Below are positions 36,224-44,925 of a stretch of 64,000 bases of DNA, one piece after another. The stretch lies in contig JAVDPC010000031.1 in NCBI GenBank assembly GCA_031296915.1, forward strand, positions 1 to 64,000, in the 5' to 3' direction. The position numbers and the translations under genes were made by a program. Below the pieces are notes generated by a model. It saw nothing but the letters and a program-made list of their open reading frames with translations, was not told where the DNA came from and made no database searches. The stretch is from Cerasicoccus frondis. GTDB lineage: Bacteria; Verrucomicrobiota; Verrucomicrobiia; Opitutales; Cerasicoccaceae. Within the stretch, counting starts at the first letter, position 1, and the number at the start of each line of letters is the position of its first letter.

Positions 36224-36295
36224 GTCCCAAAGGGACTACGTAATCTAGCCCCGGGTTGAGCCGAACTCGCAACGCGAGAGAGGTCCTACCCGGGG
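36224..36295. repeat. Left 72-bp inverted end of the IS200-like element
   Basis: Left arm, inverted relative to 36851-36922 with six mismatches. It contains an internal small palindrome CTCG...CGAG around 36266-36279. Confidence 0.85.
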
Positions 36296-36342
36296 AACCC
36301 GACACTAGGGCGACAAACCCAAAGGGTTTGCGTAAAAGGTGA

Positions 36343-36804
36343 TCAATCCCACACATATCGCTCGTCCCAATCAACACCATGCTTTTGCAAAATCGCCCTA
36401 TACTCATCCTGAAAGGATATTTTTTGATGATGCTCTTCTTGGTTTAAAATGTATTGGCGCACTGCCACTAAATTAGACACGCTAACCGAGAACGCAGCAT
36501 AACCATTTTGCCAGGCAAACGAACGTTCCATAGCCTGCAACTGCTTCGCCCATACACTGGAGACTCTCTTCAATTCTTTAATCCAGTCTGAAAGCGCTAC
36601 AGTGCGATGCACTCGCGCAAGAATATGCACATGATCAGCATGACCTCCGACGATTTCCGCAGGGCATTCGAGCCTGCCTGAGATTTCCGCCAACCCAGCC
36701 CACATGCATTTTCGTAACGTTTCATCAGCCATATAGGCATAACGATGCTTCGTCGAAAAGACCACATGGACGTAGTTGGCGGCAAACGATTGCGGCATGA
36801 CCAC
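36343..36804 (-). CDS. tnpA: IS200/IS605-family Y1 transposase
   Basis: This 153-residue HUH-type single-strand transposase has the metal-binding pair in GGHADHVHIL (His58, His60) and the catalytic Tyr in VRQYILNQEEHH (Tyr118). VVFSTKHRY near 14-22 is also typical. These proteins cut and join single strands at hairpins during replication. The length is normal and the gene is intact, so the element may still be active. The C-terminus (HGVDWDERYVWD) is typical of the version common in Verrucomicrobiota and Planctomycetota. It has no accessory TnpB. Confidence 0.93.
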   Translation of the reverse strand: MVMPQSFAANYVHVVFSTKHRYAYMADETLRKCMWAGLAEISGRLECPAEIVGGHADHVHILARVHRTVALSDWIKELKRVSSVWAKQLQAMERSFAWQNGYAAFSVSVSNLVAVRQYILNQEEHHQKISFQDEYRAILQKHGVDWDERYVWD

Positions 36805-36850
36805 GTTTTGCGCAAACCCGTTGGGTTAGCCAAGTAAATTATATCAAACA

Positions 36851-36922
36851 CCCCGGGTAGCCCCTCTCTCGCGTTACGAGATCGGCTCAACCCAGGGCTA
36901 GTTTACGTAGTCCCTTTGGGAC
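36851..36922. repeat. Right 72-bp inverted end of the IS200-like element
   Basis: Right arm, matching the left arm inverted at 66 of 72 positions. It lies only about 40 nt beyond the stop of ftsK. Confidence 0.85.
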
Positions 36923-36964
36923 AAAAAGCACGTAATTAAAAAGGATTTATCAGTCTCCAAATCC

Positions 36965-39715
36965 CTAATCAACGTCTTGCAGGATTTCGCGGGGACTGGA
37001 GCCATTATCCGGTCCCACGATGCCTTCGTCTTCGAGAATTTCCATGATGCGAGCGGCGCGGTTATAGCCGATCTTGAGCTTGCGCTGCAGAAAACTGGTC
37101 GAAGCGCGCTGGTGCGTCTTGATAATATTGATGGCCTCAGGGACGAGTTCGTCGTCGTAATCACCATCGGGGCCGCCTCCGCCATCGCCGTCGCCTGACT
37201 CGATCTGCTGCTGGACCTCCTCGGCATACTCCGGCTCGCCGTTTTGCTCCTTCAGGTAGTCCACGATGTTGTTGATCTCGTCGTCGGATACAAAGGCGCC
37301 CTGCGCGCGAACGAGGTTGCTGGTGCCCGGAGGGATGAAGAGCATGTCGCCCTTGCCGATCAGCGAATCCGCTCCCTGCTGGTCGAGAATCGTCCGGCTG
37401 TCGACTTTAGACGCCACTTTGAACGAAATACGCGTGGGCAAGTTCGCCTTGATCACGCCGGTAATGACGTTCACCGACGGACGCTGCGTCGCCAGGATCA
37501 AGTGGATGCCAGCCGCGCGCGCAAGCTGCGCCAGGCGGGCGACGCCGGTTTCGATGTCCTGCGGAGCAACCATCATCAGGTCGGCCAACTCGTCGATAAT
37601 GCAGACAATGTAAGGGAGTTTCTTTTCCGGTATCTCGAAGACGCCGTCGTCGCGCGGCACTTCCAGCGTGGCCTGCGCGGCGCGTTCCTCGGGGGTCATG
37701 TCGCCGCCCTGTTCGCGCTCGAGCTGCTCCAGCTTGGCCTGTTCTTCCTTGTCCTTGGCGAGCTTCTTATTAAAGCCAGCAATGTTGCGGACGCCCACCT
37801 TGGCAAAAATCTGGTAGCGGCGCTCCATCTCGTTGATCAGGTATTTCAGCGCGCCGGGGACCTTCTTTGGGTCCGTCACGACCGGAATCAACATGTGCGG
37901 CAGATCGTTGTAAACCTGCATTTCGACCACCTTCGGGTCGACCATGATGAAACGCAGGTCCTCGGGGCCCGCATGATACAGGAGCGAGGCGATGACCGCA
38001 TTGATACAAACCGTCTTACCCGAGCCCGTGGAACCCGCGATGAGCATGTGCGGCATCTTGGTGAGGTCTTCAACGATCGCCTTACCCGTTACGTCCTTAC
38101 CGAGGACGACGGGGATCTCCGCCTTGGAATCGGCCCAGGACTTGGACTCGACGATTTCCTTCATGCAAACCGGCTTCGGGAAGCGGTTTGGCACCTCCAC
38201 CCCCACCGTGCCCTTGCCGGGCACCGGCGCAATGATGCGGACGGCGTCAGCCTTGAGGCCGAGCGCAATGTTTTTGTCGAGGTTGAGAATTTTTTCCACA
38301 CGAACGCCAGGCGCAGGCGTCACTTCGTAACGGGTGATCACCGGGCCGGTCAGCACCTCAGCTGGAGCCACCTTCACGTTGAACTCCTCCAGCGTCTGGA
38401 CGAGCTGGTTGGCCATTTCTTCGTAATTCTGCGGATCTTCGTGCGCATCGGATGGCGGATCGGCCAGCAGATTCAGCGGCGGGAAAATATAATCACCGCG
38501 CCGGTCGGGGCGATTGCTGTCAGCTTTTTCCGTCTTCTCGCTTTCAACAATGGTGATCCCTGCGACTCGACGGACGACCTTGCCCTCGTCATCCGCATCC
38601 GAGACTTTGCGGAATGGCGGCGTGGTCTTTTTGCCAAAGGGGGCGCCGGTCGTGCTGCCATCCTTTTGCTTAAAGGGCGGCGTGGTGGCGCTGCCTCGCG
38701 GCGGCAACGTAAAGGGCGTGCGCGTTTCCTTGGATTTGTCGGGCGCCTTGGGCGGCTTAGGGGGGGGAGGCATTGGCGCTTCCTCCTCGATCTCCTCCTC
38801 ATATTGCTCGGTCTCGATGCTGAATTCCTCCGCCTCGGGGATGAAGTCGTCCACCGCCGGCTCGGGATCACCCAAAATCGACTCCCCCGACGGCAAAAGC
38901 TTGCGGGGATTTTTCGGCCCATCGTCCGCCAGGATCGCCTTTTTCGTTGAGGGCGGTTTTTTCAGGTCCCTGCGCTTTTCCTCCTGCTCGGCCACTCGCT
39001 TGGCTTCTAATTCGTCGCGGGCCTTTTGCTTTTCCATGGCAACTTGCTGCTTGGCCTTCGCTTCCGCGCGCACTGCCGCATTTTCCTGACGATTACGCAG
39101 GTAGGCGGAGATATTATCCGTAAAGAGGAAAAGGGCGCTAAAAAAAGTGGTCGCCGCGAGCAGCAGCGCATTGCCGAAGCCTCCCAGATAATGCACCGTG
39201 TAGTCATTGCAGAGCACCTGCCCAATCAGGCCACCCAATGTCTGCGGGAAAGAGCTGGATTCTGGCGCCTCGACAACCTTTTCGATCTGCACGCCTTCGG
39301 TGAGCTGCGGCTGTTCGCCCCACTGGTCGAAGAGCGTGGCGATCCCGGTCAATGACAGGAAAAAGACCGTCATCGACAAATACAAGCGCAGGCGAACGCG
39401 GTGCGCGCGCTTGAAAATCAACAGGAACGAAACCCACAAAAACGCAATTGGGGCCAGCCAGGAGACCACGCCAAACATACGCAGCATGATGGCGCTGGTC
39501 TTGACGCCAATTTCGCCAGCCAGGTTTTTCGTATCTGCGCCGACGTCGCCGACCACAAACTGGTCGGACTGAAGCGGCTCGAAATCAATCATCGCCACCA
39601 GAAGAAAGAGCCCTATCAGCAGGGTGACCACGCCCACCAAGGGGCGCGACTTTTCTCGAGGCGCGAAGGACTTCTTTTGCGGAGCGGATTTCTTTTTTTT
39701 GCCAGTTGCGGCCAT
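36965..39715 (-). CDS. ftsK: DNA translocase FtsK
   Basis: This 916-residue protein has four predicted N-terminal membrane helices (roughly 28-190), including VVTLLIGLFLLVAMI and SWLAPIAFLWVSFLLI. A Pro/Glu/Lys-rich linker (about 215-410) is followed by the translocase motor: Walker A AGSTGSGKT (about 560-568), IMVDPKVVEM, VCIIDELADLMM and LATQRPSVNVITG. The winged-helix gamma domain is near 865-905 (IKTHQRASTSFLQRKLKIGYNRAARIMEILEDEGIV) and recognises KOPS sites. It pumps chromosomal DNA at the closing septum. It is divergent from manA; the next gene downstream would be rodZ but for the inserted IS200-like element, whose right end is about 40 nt from this stop. Confidence 0.96.
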   Translation of the reverse strand: MAATGKKKKSAPQKKSFAPREKSRPLVGVVTLLIGLFLLVAMIDFEPLQSDQFVVGDVGADTKNLAGEIGVKTSAIMLRMFGVVSWLAPIAFLWVSFLLIFKRAHRVRLRLYLSMTVFFLSLTGIATLFDQWGEQPQLTEGVQIEKVVEAPESSSFPQTLGGLIGQVLCNDYTVHYLGGFGNALLLAATTFFSALFLFTDNISAYLRNRQENAAVRAEAKAKQQVAMEKQKARDELEAKRVAEQEEKRRDLKKPPSTKKAILADDGPKNPRKLLPSGESILGDPEPAVDDFIPEAEEFSIETEQYEEEIEEEAPMPPPPKPPKAPDKSKETRTPFTLPPRGSATTPPFKQKDGSTTGAPFGKKTTPPFRKVSDADDEGKVVRRVAGITIVESEKTEKADSNRPDRRGDYIFPPLNLLADPPSDAHEDPQNYEEMANQLVQTLEEFNVKVAPAEVLTGPVITRYEVTPAPGVRVEKILNLDKNIALGLKADAVRIIAPVPGKGTVGVEVPNRFPKPVCMKEIVESKSWADSKAEIPVVLGKDVTGKAIVEDLTKMPHMLIAGSTGSGKTVCINAVIASLLYHAGPEDLRFIMVDPKVVEMQVYNDLPHMLIPVVTDPKKVPGALKYLINEMERRYQIFAKVGVRNIAGFNKKLAKDKEEQAKLEQLEREQGGDMTPEERAAQATLEVPRDDGVFEIPEKKLPYIVCIIDELADLMMVAPQDIETGVARLAQLARAAGIHLILATQRPSVNVITGVIKANLPTRISFKVASKVDSRTILDQQGADSLIGKGDMLFIPPGTSNLVRAQGAFVSDDEINNIVDYLKEQNGEPEYAEEVQQQIESGDGDGGGGPDGDYDDELVPEAINIIKTHQRASTSFLQRKLKIGYNRAARIMEILEDEGIVGPDNGSSPREILQDVD

Positions 39716-39989
39716 AAGTACGTTGAGAAAATGAAAATAAGAAGAGCCGATGCGAAAACAAGCTATAAGGAGTGAGCGGATGAGACTATGGACTCATTGT
39801 CAGGCAATTGCGAAAGAGAAAACACAACTTTTCACCACCACCTGAGCCAATCTGCCTAGTTAAGCCACCCGACTCGCCTGATTAAACATCGCAAACACCC
39901 CGTATCGCGGAAATCAGTCCCGCTTCCAAGCAAAGATCGAACCAAACGCCTTATTGACCCCAGGATTCTGCCGAGTAATGTTCCAATCA

Positions 39990-40943
39990 ATGCGATTCAT
40001 CTCCTTTAAGCCCATTTACCAACAACGCGTTTGGGGCGGCCGCGGCCTCGAAGCCAAACTCGGACGCACCCTACCCGATGCCGAGCCCTACGGCGAATCC
40101 TGGGAAGTCGTTGACCGCCCCGAAGCCCAAAGCGTCTTGCGCGGCGCCGAGCTTGACGGCCTGACCATCCGCCAGGCTCTGGAAAAGAGCGGCGCTCAGA
40201 TCATGGGGCCAGGTTGGGACGCCTCCACACCGTTTCCGATCCTCGTCAAGTGGCTGGATTGCCAGGAGCGCCTCAGCCTACAGGTTCACCCCCCCGCCGA
40301 CATCGCCCCCAGCCTCGGCGGCGAACCCAAAACGGAAAACTGGTATGTCGCCGAAACCAATGGCGACGCCGGCATGATCGTCGGCCTGAAAAATGGCGTG
40401 ACCCGCGAAGAATTCGAAGAGCGCCTGAACAATGGCACGCTGGAGGAATGCGTCCACCGCATGCCGGTGACCCCGGGCGAGTCGATGTTTGTCCGCAGCG
40501 GCCGCATGCACGCGATCGACGGCGGCAACCTCATCCTCGAAATTCAGCAAAACTCCGACACCACCTACCGCGTCTACGACTGGGGCCGGGTCGGGCTGGA
40601 TGGCAAACCACGCCAGCTACACATCGACGAATCCCTGAAGTGCATCAATTTCAACGACTTCGAACCAGAGACGATCAAGCCGCAGCCTGGAACGCAAACC
40701 CTGGTGGAAAGCGAAATCTTTAACCTGACCAAGCATGAACTCAAGTCAGGGGAGCGCCTGGAATTCGCGGCCAACGAACAGCCACGCCTGCTCAGTGTGG
40801 TCCAGGGCAGCGTTCGCGACCTTAAAGACGGAGCCAAGGTTCCCACCGGAGCCAATGTCTTGCTGCCTTTCGATACCGACTTCACGTTCGTCGCCGCTCA
40901 GGACAGCATCGTCCTCATCACGGACGCCTTTGCCGACAGCTAA
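39990..40943 (+). CDS. manA: Mannose-6-phosphate isomerase, class I
   Basis: From ATG 39990 (MRFISFKPIYQQRVWGG) the protein is 317 residues, the size of short Bacillus-type class I isomerases; the frame could begin 36 nt earlier but that adds non-family residues. Zinc-site motifs are visible: LSLQVHPPAD, a downstream KTENWYV, and SGRMHAIDGGNLILEIQQ; the signature YRVYDWGR follows. It interconverts fructose-6-phosphate and mannose-6-phosphate, linking glycolysis to GDP-mannose. In this window it could feed gmd/fcl 3 kb away and handle mannose released by the GH92 protein. It stands alone, divergent from ftsK. Confidence 0.94.
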   Translation: MRFISFKPIYQQRVWGGRGLEAKLGRTLPDAEPYGESWEVVDRPEAQSVLRGAELDGLTIRQALEKSGAQIMGPGWDASTPFPILVKWLDCQERLSLQVHPPADIAPSLGGEPKTENWYVAETNGDAGMIVGLKNGVTREEFEERLNNGTLEECVHRMPVTPGESMFVRSGRMHAIDGGNLILEIQQNSDTTYRVYDWGRVGLDGKPRQLHIDESLKCINFNDFEPETIKPQPGTQTLVESEIFNLTKHELKSGERLEFAANEQPRLLSVVQGSVRDLKDGAKVPTGANVLLPFDTDFTFVAAQDSIVLITDAFADS

Positions 40944-41085
40944 TCTTTCCAACTCAGTGTGGTTGGTCGAGGCAATCACCAGCCACACTGAATCGGAAGT
41001 CAGGCCGCGCACACCTAGAGCACTTTTCATCTAGATACGAATAAGCTGGCCTGCGAGCACGCCATACACACAAATCAAGCACTGC

Positions 41086-41862
41086 ATGGGTCTGTTTAAA
41101 ATCGTCACCAAGCCGATTGGCTGCATTCTGTCGCTCATTGGCGCGCTGGTCGTGTTTGCCGTCATCCTCGTCATCGGCTTGGCTTGGGCGGCGGATGAAA
41201 TGGCGCCGCAGATCGCCGAGTCCGCCATCACCGAAGCCACGGGCTTTCCGACCAGCATACAGGACGGCTCAATCAGCTTCCGCAAACAGTCCATCACCCT
41301 CACGGACATCATCATCGACAACCCTGAGGACTTTTCGGACCGCGATTTTCTCCGCATTGCCGAATTAACCGTCGGTCTGGACCGCAGCAGTTGGAATGAG
41401 AATCAAGTGGCGCTGAGCCAGATCAAGCTGATCATCGATGAGCTCACCTTCAGCCAAGGCAATTTCGATATGTCCAACCTCGACGCGTTTATCGAAGTAG
41501 CCGACGAAAACTGGGACCTCCTCGTGCAGCAAATCCACGCCACCGCCGCTGAGAAGAGCCAATCCGTTCCGGAGAAAATCGTGATTGGTGAGCTCGTTTT
41601 CGGCCTCCGTCGTGTTAAGCTTTCCAGCACCGTGGGCGACGAAACGCTCTACCGCGCCATCGACCTGAACTACGATAGAACGTTCGAAAATGTCGATTCC
41701 CTGCGCCCCATCATTGAGTCCATCGCCCAGGATTTGCAAAACAGCGGCCTGCCGCAGGTCGCCGAGTCACTGCAAGAGGCAACAGAGGACATGGATAACA
41801 ACATGACGCTCAAGTTGTTACAAGACCACCTCGACGAGCAGTATCAGAAAACTGCCGAGTAA
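41086..41862 (+). CDS. Membrane-anchored AsmA/DUF748-like protein
   Basis: This 258-residue protein has one N-terminal membrane helix (about 10-36, GCILSLIGALVVFAVILVIGLAWAA) followed by a periplasmic body. The start of the body (AESAITEATGFPTSIQDGSISFRKQSITLTDIIIDNPEDF) is typical of the AsmA/YhdP/DUF748 beta-groove family, many of which help move lipids across the periplasm. It is far shorter than TamB/AsmA proteins and ends in helical Glu/Gln-rich sequence. The stop is 7 nt from the convergent polX stop. Family membership is moderately sure; function is inferred. Confidence 0.65.
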   Translation: MGLFKIVTKPIGCILSLIGALVVFAVILVIGLAWAADEMAPQIAESAITEATGFPTSIQDGSISFRKQSITLTDIIIDNPEDFSDRDFLRIAELTVGLDRSSWNENQVALSQIKLIIDELTFSQGNFDMSNLDAFIEVADENWDLLVQQIHATAAEKSQSVPEKIVIGELVFGLRRVKLSSTVGDETLYRAIDLNYDRTFENVDSLRPIIESIAQDLQNSGLPQVAESLQEATEDMDNNMTLKLLQDHLDEQYQKTAE

Positions 41863-41869
41863 ATTCCGC

Positions 41870-43612
41870 CTACTCTACACCAAAATACTGCTTCACCTCG
41901 GCCAGCGGACGAGTATTCAGGATGTGCTTGGGCTCCAGCCAACCCTTGCGCGCCACGTTCACCCCGGCCCCAAATAAAGCGAGCCCATCGGTGTCATGCG
42001 CATCGGGGTTGATCGAGCACAGCAGCCCTTTGTCCGCCGCATTTTTCCAGTGACGCCAGTCCATATCCAATCGCCAGGGGTTCGCGTTGAGCTCAATGAT
42101 CGTGTTATTCGCAATAGCTGCATCGATCACCTTGCCCACATTCACCGCGTAAGGCTCACGGCGCAACAATAAGCGCCCGGTCAAATGTCCCAGCATAGTG
42201 ACGTGCTCATTCTCAATCGCTCTGATAATGCGCTTGGTCATCTCGTCCTCGGTCAAAGTCAACGAATTATGAACCGAAGCGACCACGTAATCCAGCGTCG
42301 CCAAGACATCGTTGTCAAAGTCCAGTGACCCATCTTTCAAAATGTCCACTTCACTGCCTGCGAACACGTGGCACTTGAACTTCCCGCTGGCATTGAGCGC
42401 ATGGATTTTCTCCACTTGCGCCGCAAGACGCTCCTCGTCTAATCCACTCGCCTGAAAGCTCGCCTTGGAGTGGTCGGCGATGCCCAGGTATTCAAAGCCA
42501 AGCGCCTCGGCGGCGGCGGTCATTTCCTCCAAAGTGTTATGACCATCACTCGCAGTGGTGTGGTTATGAAAAACGCCTCTTATATCCTCAATTTCAACGA
42601 GTTCCGGAAAATCACCCTTCGCACCGATCTCGATCTCCCCACGGTCTTCACGCAGTTCGGGCGGGACCCATTTCATGTCGAGTTTCGCGTAAATTTCCTG
42701 CTCGTTTTCAGCGATAATAACAGACTTGCGGTCCGGGTCATCGGCCTTCGAATCCTTGTCAAACAAGCCCCATTCCGATAGTGACCAGCCACGCTCCAGC
42801 GCCCGCTGACGCATGCGCACGTTGTGATCCTTGCTCCCTGTAAAGTGGAGCAGCGCAAAAGCAAATTGCTCCGGTGGCACCACGCGCAAATCCGCCTGTA
42901 AGCCCCCCTGAAAGCGCACACTGGACTTTGTGTGTCCATGAGCGGTGACTTCCAAAACCTCCTCCAGCCCCACAAACCAATCCATCACGGGCTTGGGCTC
43001 AGTCGAAGCCACGATGAAGTCCAGATCGCCCACGGTTTCGCGCATGCGGCGCAGGCTGCCAGCAGACTCCGCCCGCTCGACTTCGGGCAACTCGCGCAAC
43101 CCTTCCACAATCGGCTCGGCGACCGCAGCAGCCTCCCACCAATGATGCCGCGCCTGGTATGCCTCGCGATTCGCAATGCCCGAGAGGAGCTTTTCCTCGG
43201 TTTTCGCGCCAAAGCCAGAAATCTCGGCCACCTTGCCAGCCTCGCAAGCCGCCTTCAACGAGTCGATGCTGTCGATGCCCAGTTCGTCGTGAAGTTTTTT
43301 GATTTTCTTCGGGCCCAGGTTGGGAATGGTCAGCAGCTCGATCATGCTTTCAGGAACGGACGCTTTCAGCTTGTCGTAATACTCCAGCTCGCCCGTTTCG
43401 TGCAGGGTAGTAATTTTCTCCACGAGCGCCTTGCCGATGCCCTTGATCTTGCCGAGGCGCTTGTCTTCAATGACCGCGCCGAGGTCTTCTTCGAGGGATT
43501 CCAACGCGCGGGCGCCGCTTTGGTAAGCACGGACTTTGAACGGATTTTCGCCCTTCAGCTCCAGCAGTTCAGCGATTTCCTCCAGCACAGCAACAATATC
43601 ACTCTTGACCAT
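41870..43612 (-). CDS. polX: PolX DNA polymerase with PHP exonuclease domain
   Basis: From ATG 43612 (MVKSDIVAVLEEIAELLEL) the protein is 580 residues. It is a family X polymerase with N-terminal HhH 8-kDa-like region (ENPFKVRAYQSGARALESL; IKGIGKALVEKI; NLGPKKIKKL), the metal-binding GDLDFIVAS and a later DLRVV. A C-terminal PHP domain follows (FHNHTTASDG..., GIADHSK, FAGSEVDIL, LNANPWRLDM, INPDAHD) that gives 3'-5' exonuclease or AP-endonuclease activity. It repairs gaps in base-excision repair. The seven extra upstream residues in the frame are not family-like. Convergent with the AsmA-like gene. Confidence 0.95.
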   Translation of the reverse strand: MVKSDIVAVLEEIAELLELKGENPFKVRAYQSGARALESLEEDLGAVIEDKRLGKIKGIGKALVEKITTLHETGELEYYDKLKASVPESMIELLTIPNLGPKKIKKLHDELGIDSIDSLKAACEAGKVAEISGFGAKTEEKLLSGIANREAYQARHHWWEAAAVAEPIVEGLRELPEVERAESAGSLRRMRETVGDLDFIVASTEPKPVMDWFVGLEEVLEVTAHGHTKSSVRFQGGLQADLRVVPPEQFAFALLHFTGSKDHNVRMRQRALERGWSLSEWGLFDKDSKADDPDRKSVIIAENEQEIYAKLDMKWVPPELREDRGEIEIGAKGDFPELVEIEDIRGVFHNHTTASDGHNTLEEMTAAAEALGFEYLGIADHSKASFQASGLDEERLAAQVEKIHALNASGKFKCHVFAGSEVDILKDGSLDFDNDVLATLDYVVASVHNSLTLTEDEMTKRIIRAIENEHVTMLGHLTGRLLLRREPYAVNVGKVIDAAIANNTIIELNANPWRLDMDWRHWKNAADKGLLCSINPDAHDTDGLALFGAGVNVARKGWLEPKHILNTRPLAEVKQYFGVE

Positions 43613-43694
43613 CCACATAACGTGAACGCGCAATGTCCATAGTGCAAATCAAAGCAGCAAAGCGAAGGGACACTTTTATTTTGATTCCACCCCC

Positions 43695-43809
43695 GTATAG
43701 TAATTAGGCTACCGAATTCGGAAAATCATTATCTGGAACAAAACCCTCAGCCATTGTTCAAAGAAAATTGAATAAATTGAGCTAGCCAAAGCGCGCCTAA
43801 TTACTATAC
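43695..43809. promoter_or_regulatory. Perfect 15-bp inverted repeat in front of gmd
   Basis: GTATAGTAATTAGGC (43695-43709) recurs exactly as its reverse complement GCCTAATTACTATAC (43795-43809), ending 8 nt before the gmd ATG. The 85 nt between are AT-rich and probably hold the gmd promoter. It could be a pair of operator half sites or the stem of a leader hairpin that would hide the gmd start. Confidence 0.7.
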
Positions 43810-43817
43810 CCAACAAC

Positions 43818-44849
43818 ATGCCTAAGAAAGCCCTTATCACAGGAATCACCGGTCAGGACGGTTCCTACCTTGCCGAATTGCTCCTGGAAAAAGGTTACGA
43901 AGTGCATGGCATCATCCGCCGCGCATCCACCTTCAACACCGACCGCATCGATCACCTTTACCGTGATCCGCACGTGAATGGCACCAAGCTACACCTGCAC
44001 TACGGCGACCTCGCTGACGGCAGCCGCATCACCAAACTGCTCTACGAACTGCGGCCCGACGAAATTTACAACCTCGGCGCCCAGAGCCATGTGCGCGTCT
44101 CCTTCGACAGCCCGGAATACACCGGCGACGTCACCGGCCTCTCCACCGTCCGCCTGCTCGAAGCGATTCGCGAAGCCGGCCTGACGCAGGACGTGCGCTA
44201 CTACCAAGCCAGCTCTTCCGAAATGTTTGGCAAGGTGCAGCACGTGCCGCAGACCGAGGAAACGCCCTTCTGGCCACGCTCGCCTTACGGCTGCGCCAAG
44301 GTCTTCGCCTTCTGGCTCACGGTCAACTACCGCGAAGCCTACAACTTGCACGCCAGCAACGGCATTCTCTTTAATCACGAGTCCCCGCGCCGTGGCGAGA
44401 CCTTCGTGACCCGCAAGATCACCCGCGCCGCAACCCGCATCAAGATGGGCCTGCAGGACAAACTTTACCTCGGCAACCTCGACGCCCAACGCGACTGGGG
44501 CTACGCCAAGGAATACGTGGAAGTCATGTGGCTGATGCTCCAACAGGACAAGGCCGACGACTACGTTTGCGCAACTAACGAGACCCACAGCGTCCGCGAC
44601 TTCGTCATCGAAACGTTCAACCTACTCGACCTCGATTGGGAAAAATACGTCGACTACGACAAGCGCTATGAGCGCCCGTCCGAAGTCGACCTGCTGATCG
44701 GCGACCCCGCCAAGCTCAAGAAGCAAATCGGCTGGGAGCCCAAGGTGAAGTTCAAGGAGCTCGTTAAAATCATGACCGAAGCCGACCTCGAACTGGCCAA
44801 GCAAGAGCATGCCTACAAGGAAGCAACCGGCGTAACCAAGAGCTTCTAG
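43818..44849 (+). CDS. gmd: GDP-mannose 4,6-dehydratase
   Basis: This 343-residue Rossmann enzyme makes GDP-4-keto-6-deoxy-mannose from GDP-mannose, the first step to GDP-L-fucose. Visible are the NADP loop GITGQDGSYLAELLLEKGY, the RRAS at 34-37, the catalytic region ASSSEMFG and SPYGCAKVF (YxxxK), FNHESPRRGETFVTRKI, and LGNLDAQRDWGYAKEYVE. The length is normal and the protein complete. It is followed by fcl after 76 nt, with a hairpin between that may reduce read-through. Confidence 0.97.
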   Translation: MPKKALITGITGQDGSYLAELLLEKGYEVHGIIRRASTFNTDRIDHLYRDPHVNGTKLHLHYGDLADGSRITKLLYELRPDEIYNLGAQSHVRVSFDSPEYTGDVTGLSTVRLLEAIREAGLTQDVRYYQASSSEMFGKVQHVPQTEETPFWPRSPYGCAKVFAFWLTVNYREAYNLHASNGILFNHESPRRGETFVTRKITRAATRIKMGLQDKLYLGNLDAQRDWGYAKEYVEVMWLMLQQDKADDYVCATNETHSVRDFVIETFNLLDLDWEKYVDYDKRYERPSEVDLLIGDPAKLKKQIGWEPKVKFKELVKIMTEADLELAKQEHAYKEATGVTKSF

Positions 44850-44868
44850 CCATTGCGGATTTCAGAAT

Positions 44869-44904
44869 GCGGATTGCGGAATGACCGGAATCCGCTTCTT
44901 TTTT
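44869..44904 (+). terminator. Possible terminator between gmd and fcl
   Basis: GCGGATT (44869-44875) pairs with AATCCGC (44889-44895) over 7 bp, then TTCTTTTTT. It is modest in strength and lies between two genes of one pathway, so it may be an attenuator rather than a full stop. The left arm is part of a short GCGGATT direct repeat. Confidence 0.5.
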
Positions 44905-44925
44905 ATCGTAAACGTTTAGCATCCC

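Larger units (their letters stand above)
36224..36922. mobile_element. IS200-like element with 72-bp inverted ends
   Basis: A 699-bp unit is bounded by two 72-bp inverted copies (36224-36295 and 36851-36922) that match at 66 of 72 positions; the outermost bases are GTCCCAAAGGGAC. A second, inner inverted pair of about 22 bp (36315-36336 and 36814-36835) flanks the single transposase gene. IS200 elements normally have only small subterminal hairpins, so the long terminal symmetry is unusual and recalls REP-flanked RAYT units. It is inserted between rodZ and ftsK. Confidence 0.85.

Noticed and set aside
37244..38950. Long open frame (568 codons) on the plus strand
   Set aside because: It lies exactly opposite the FtsK coding region; its His/Arg/Leu-rich translation is the usual antisense shadow in GC-rich DNA.
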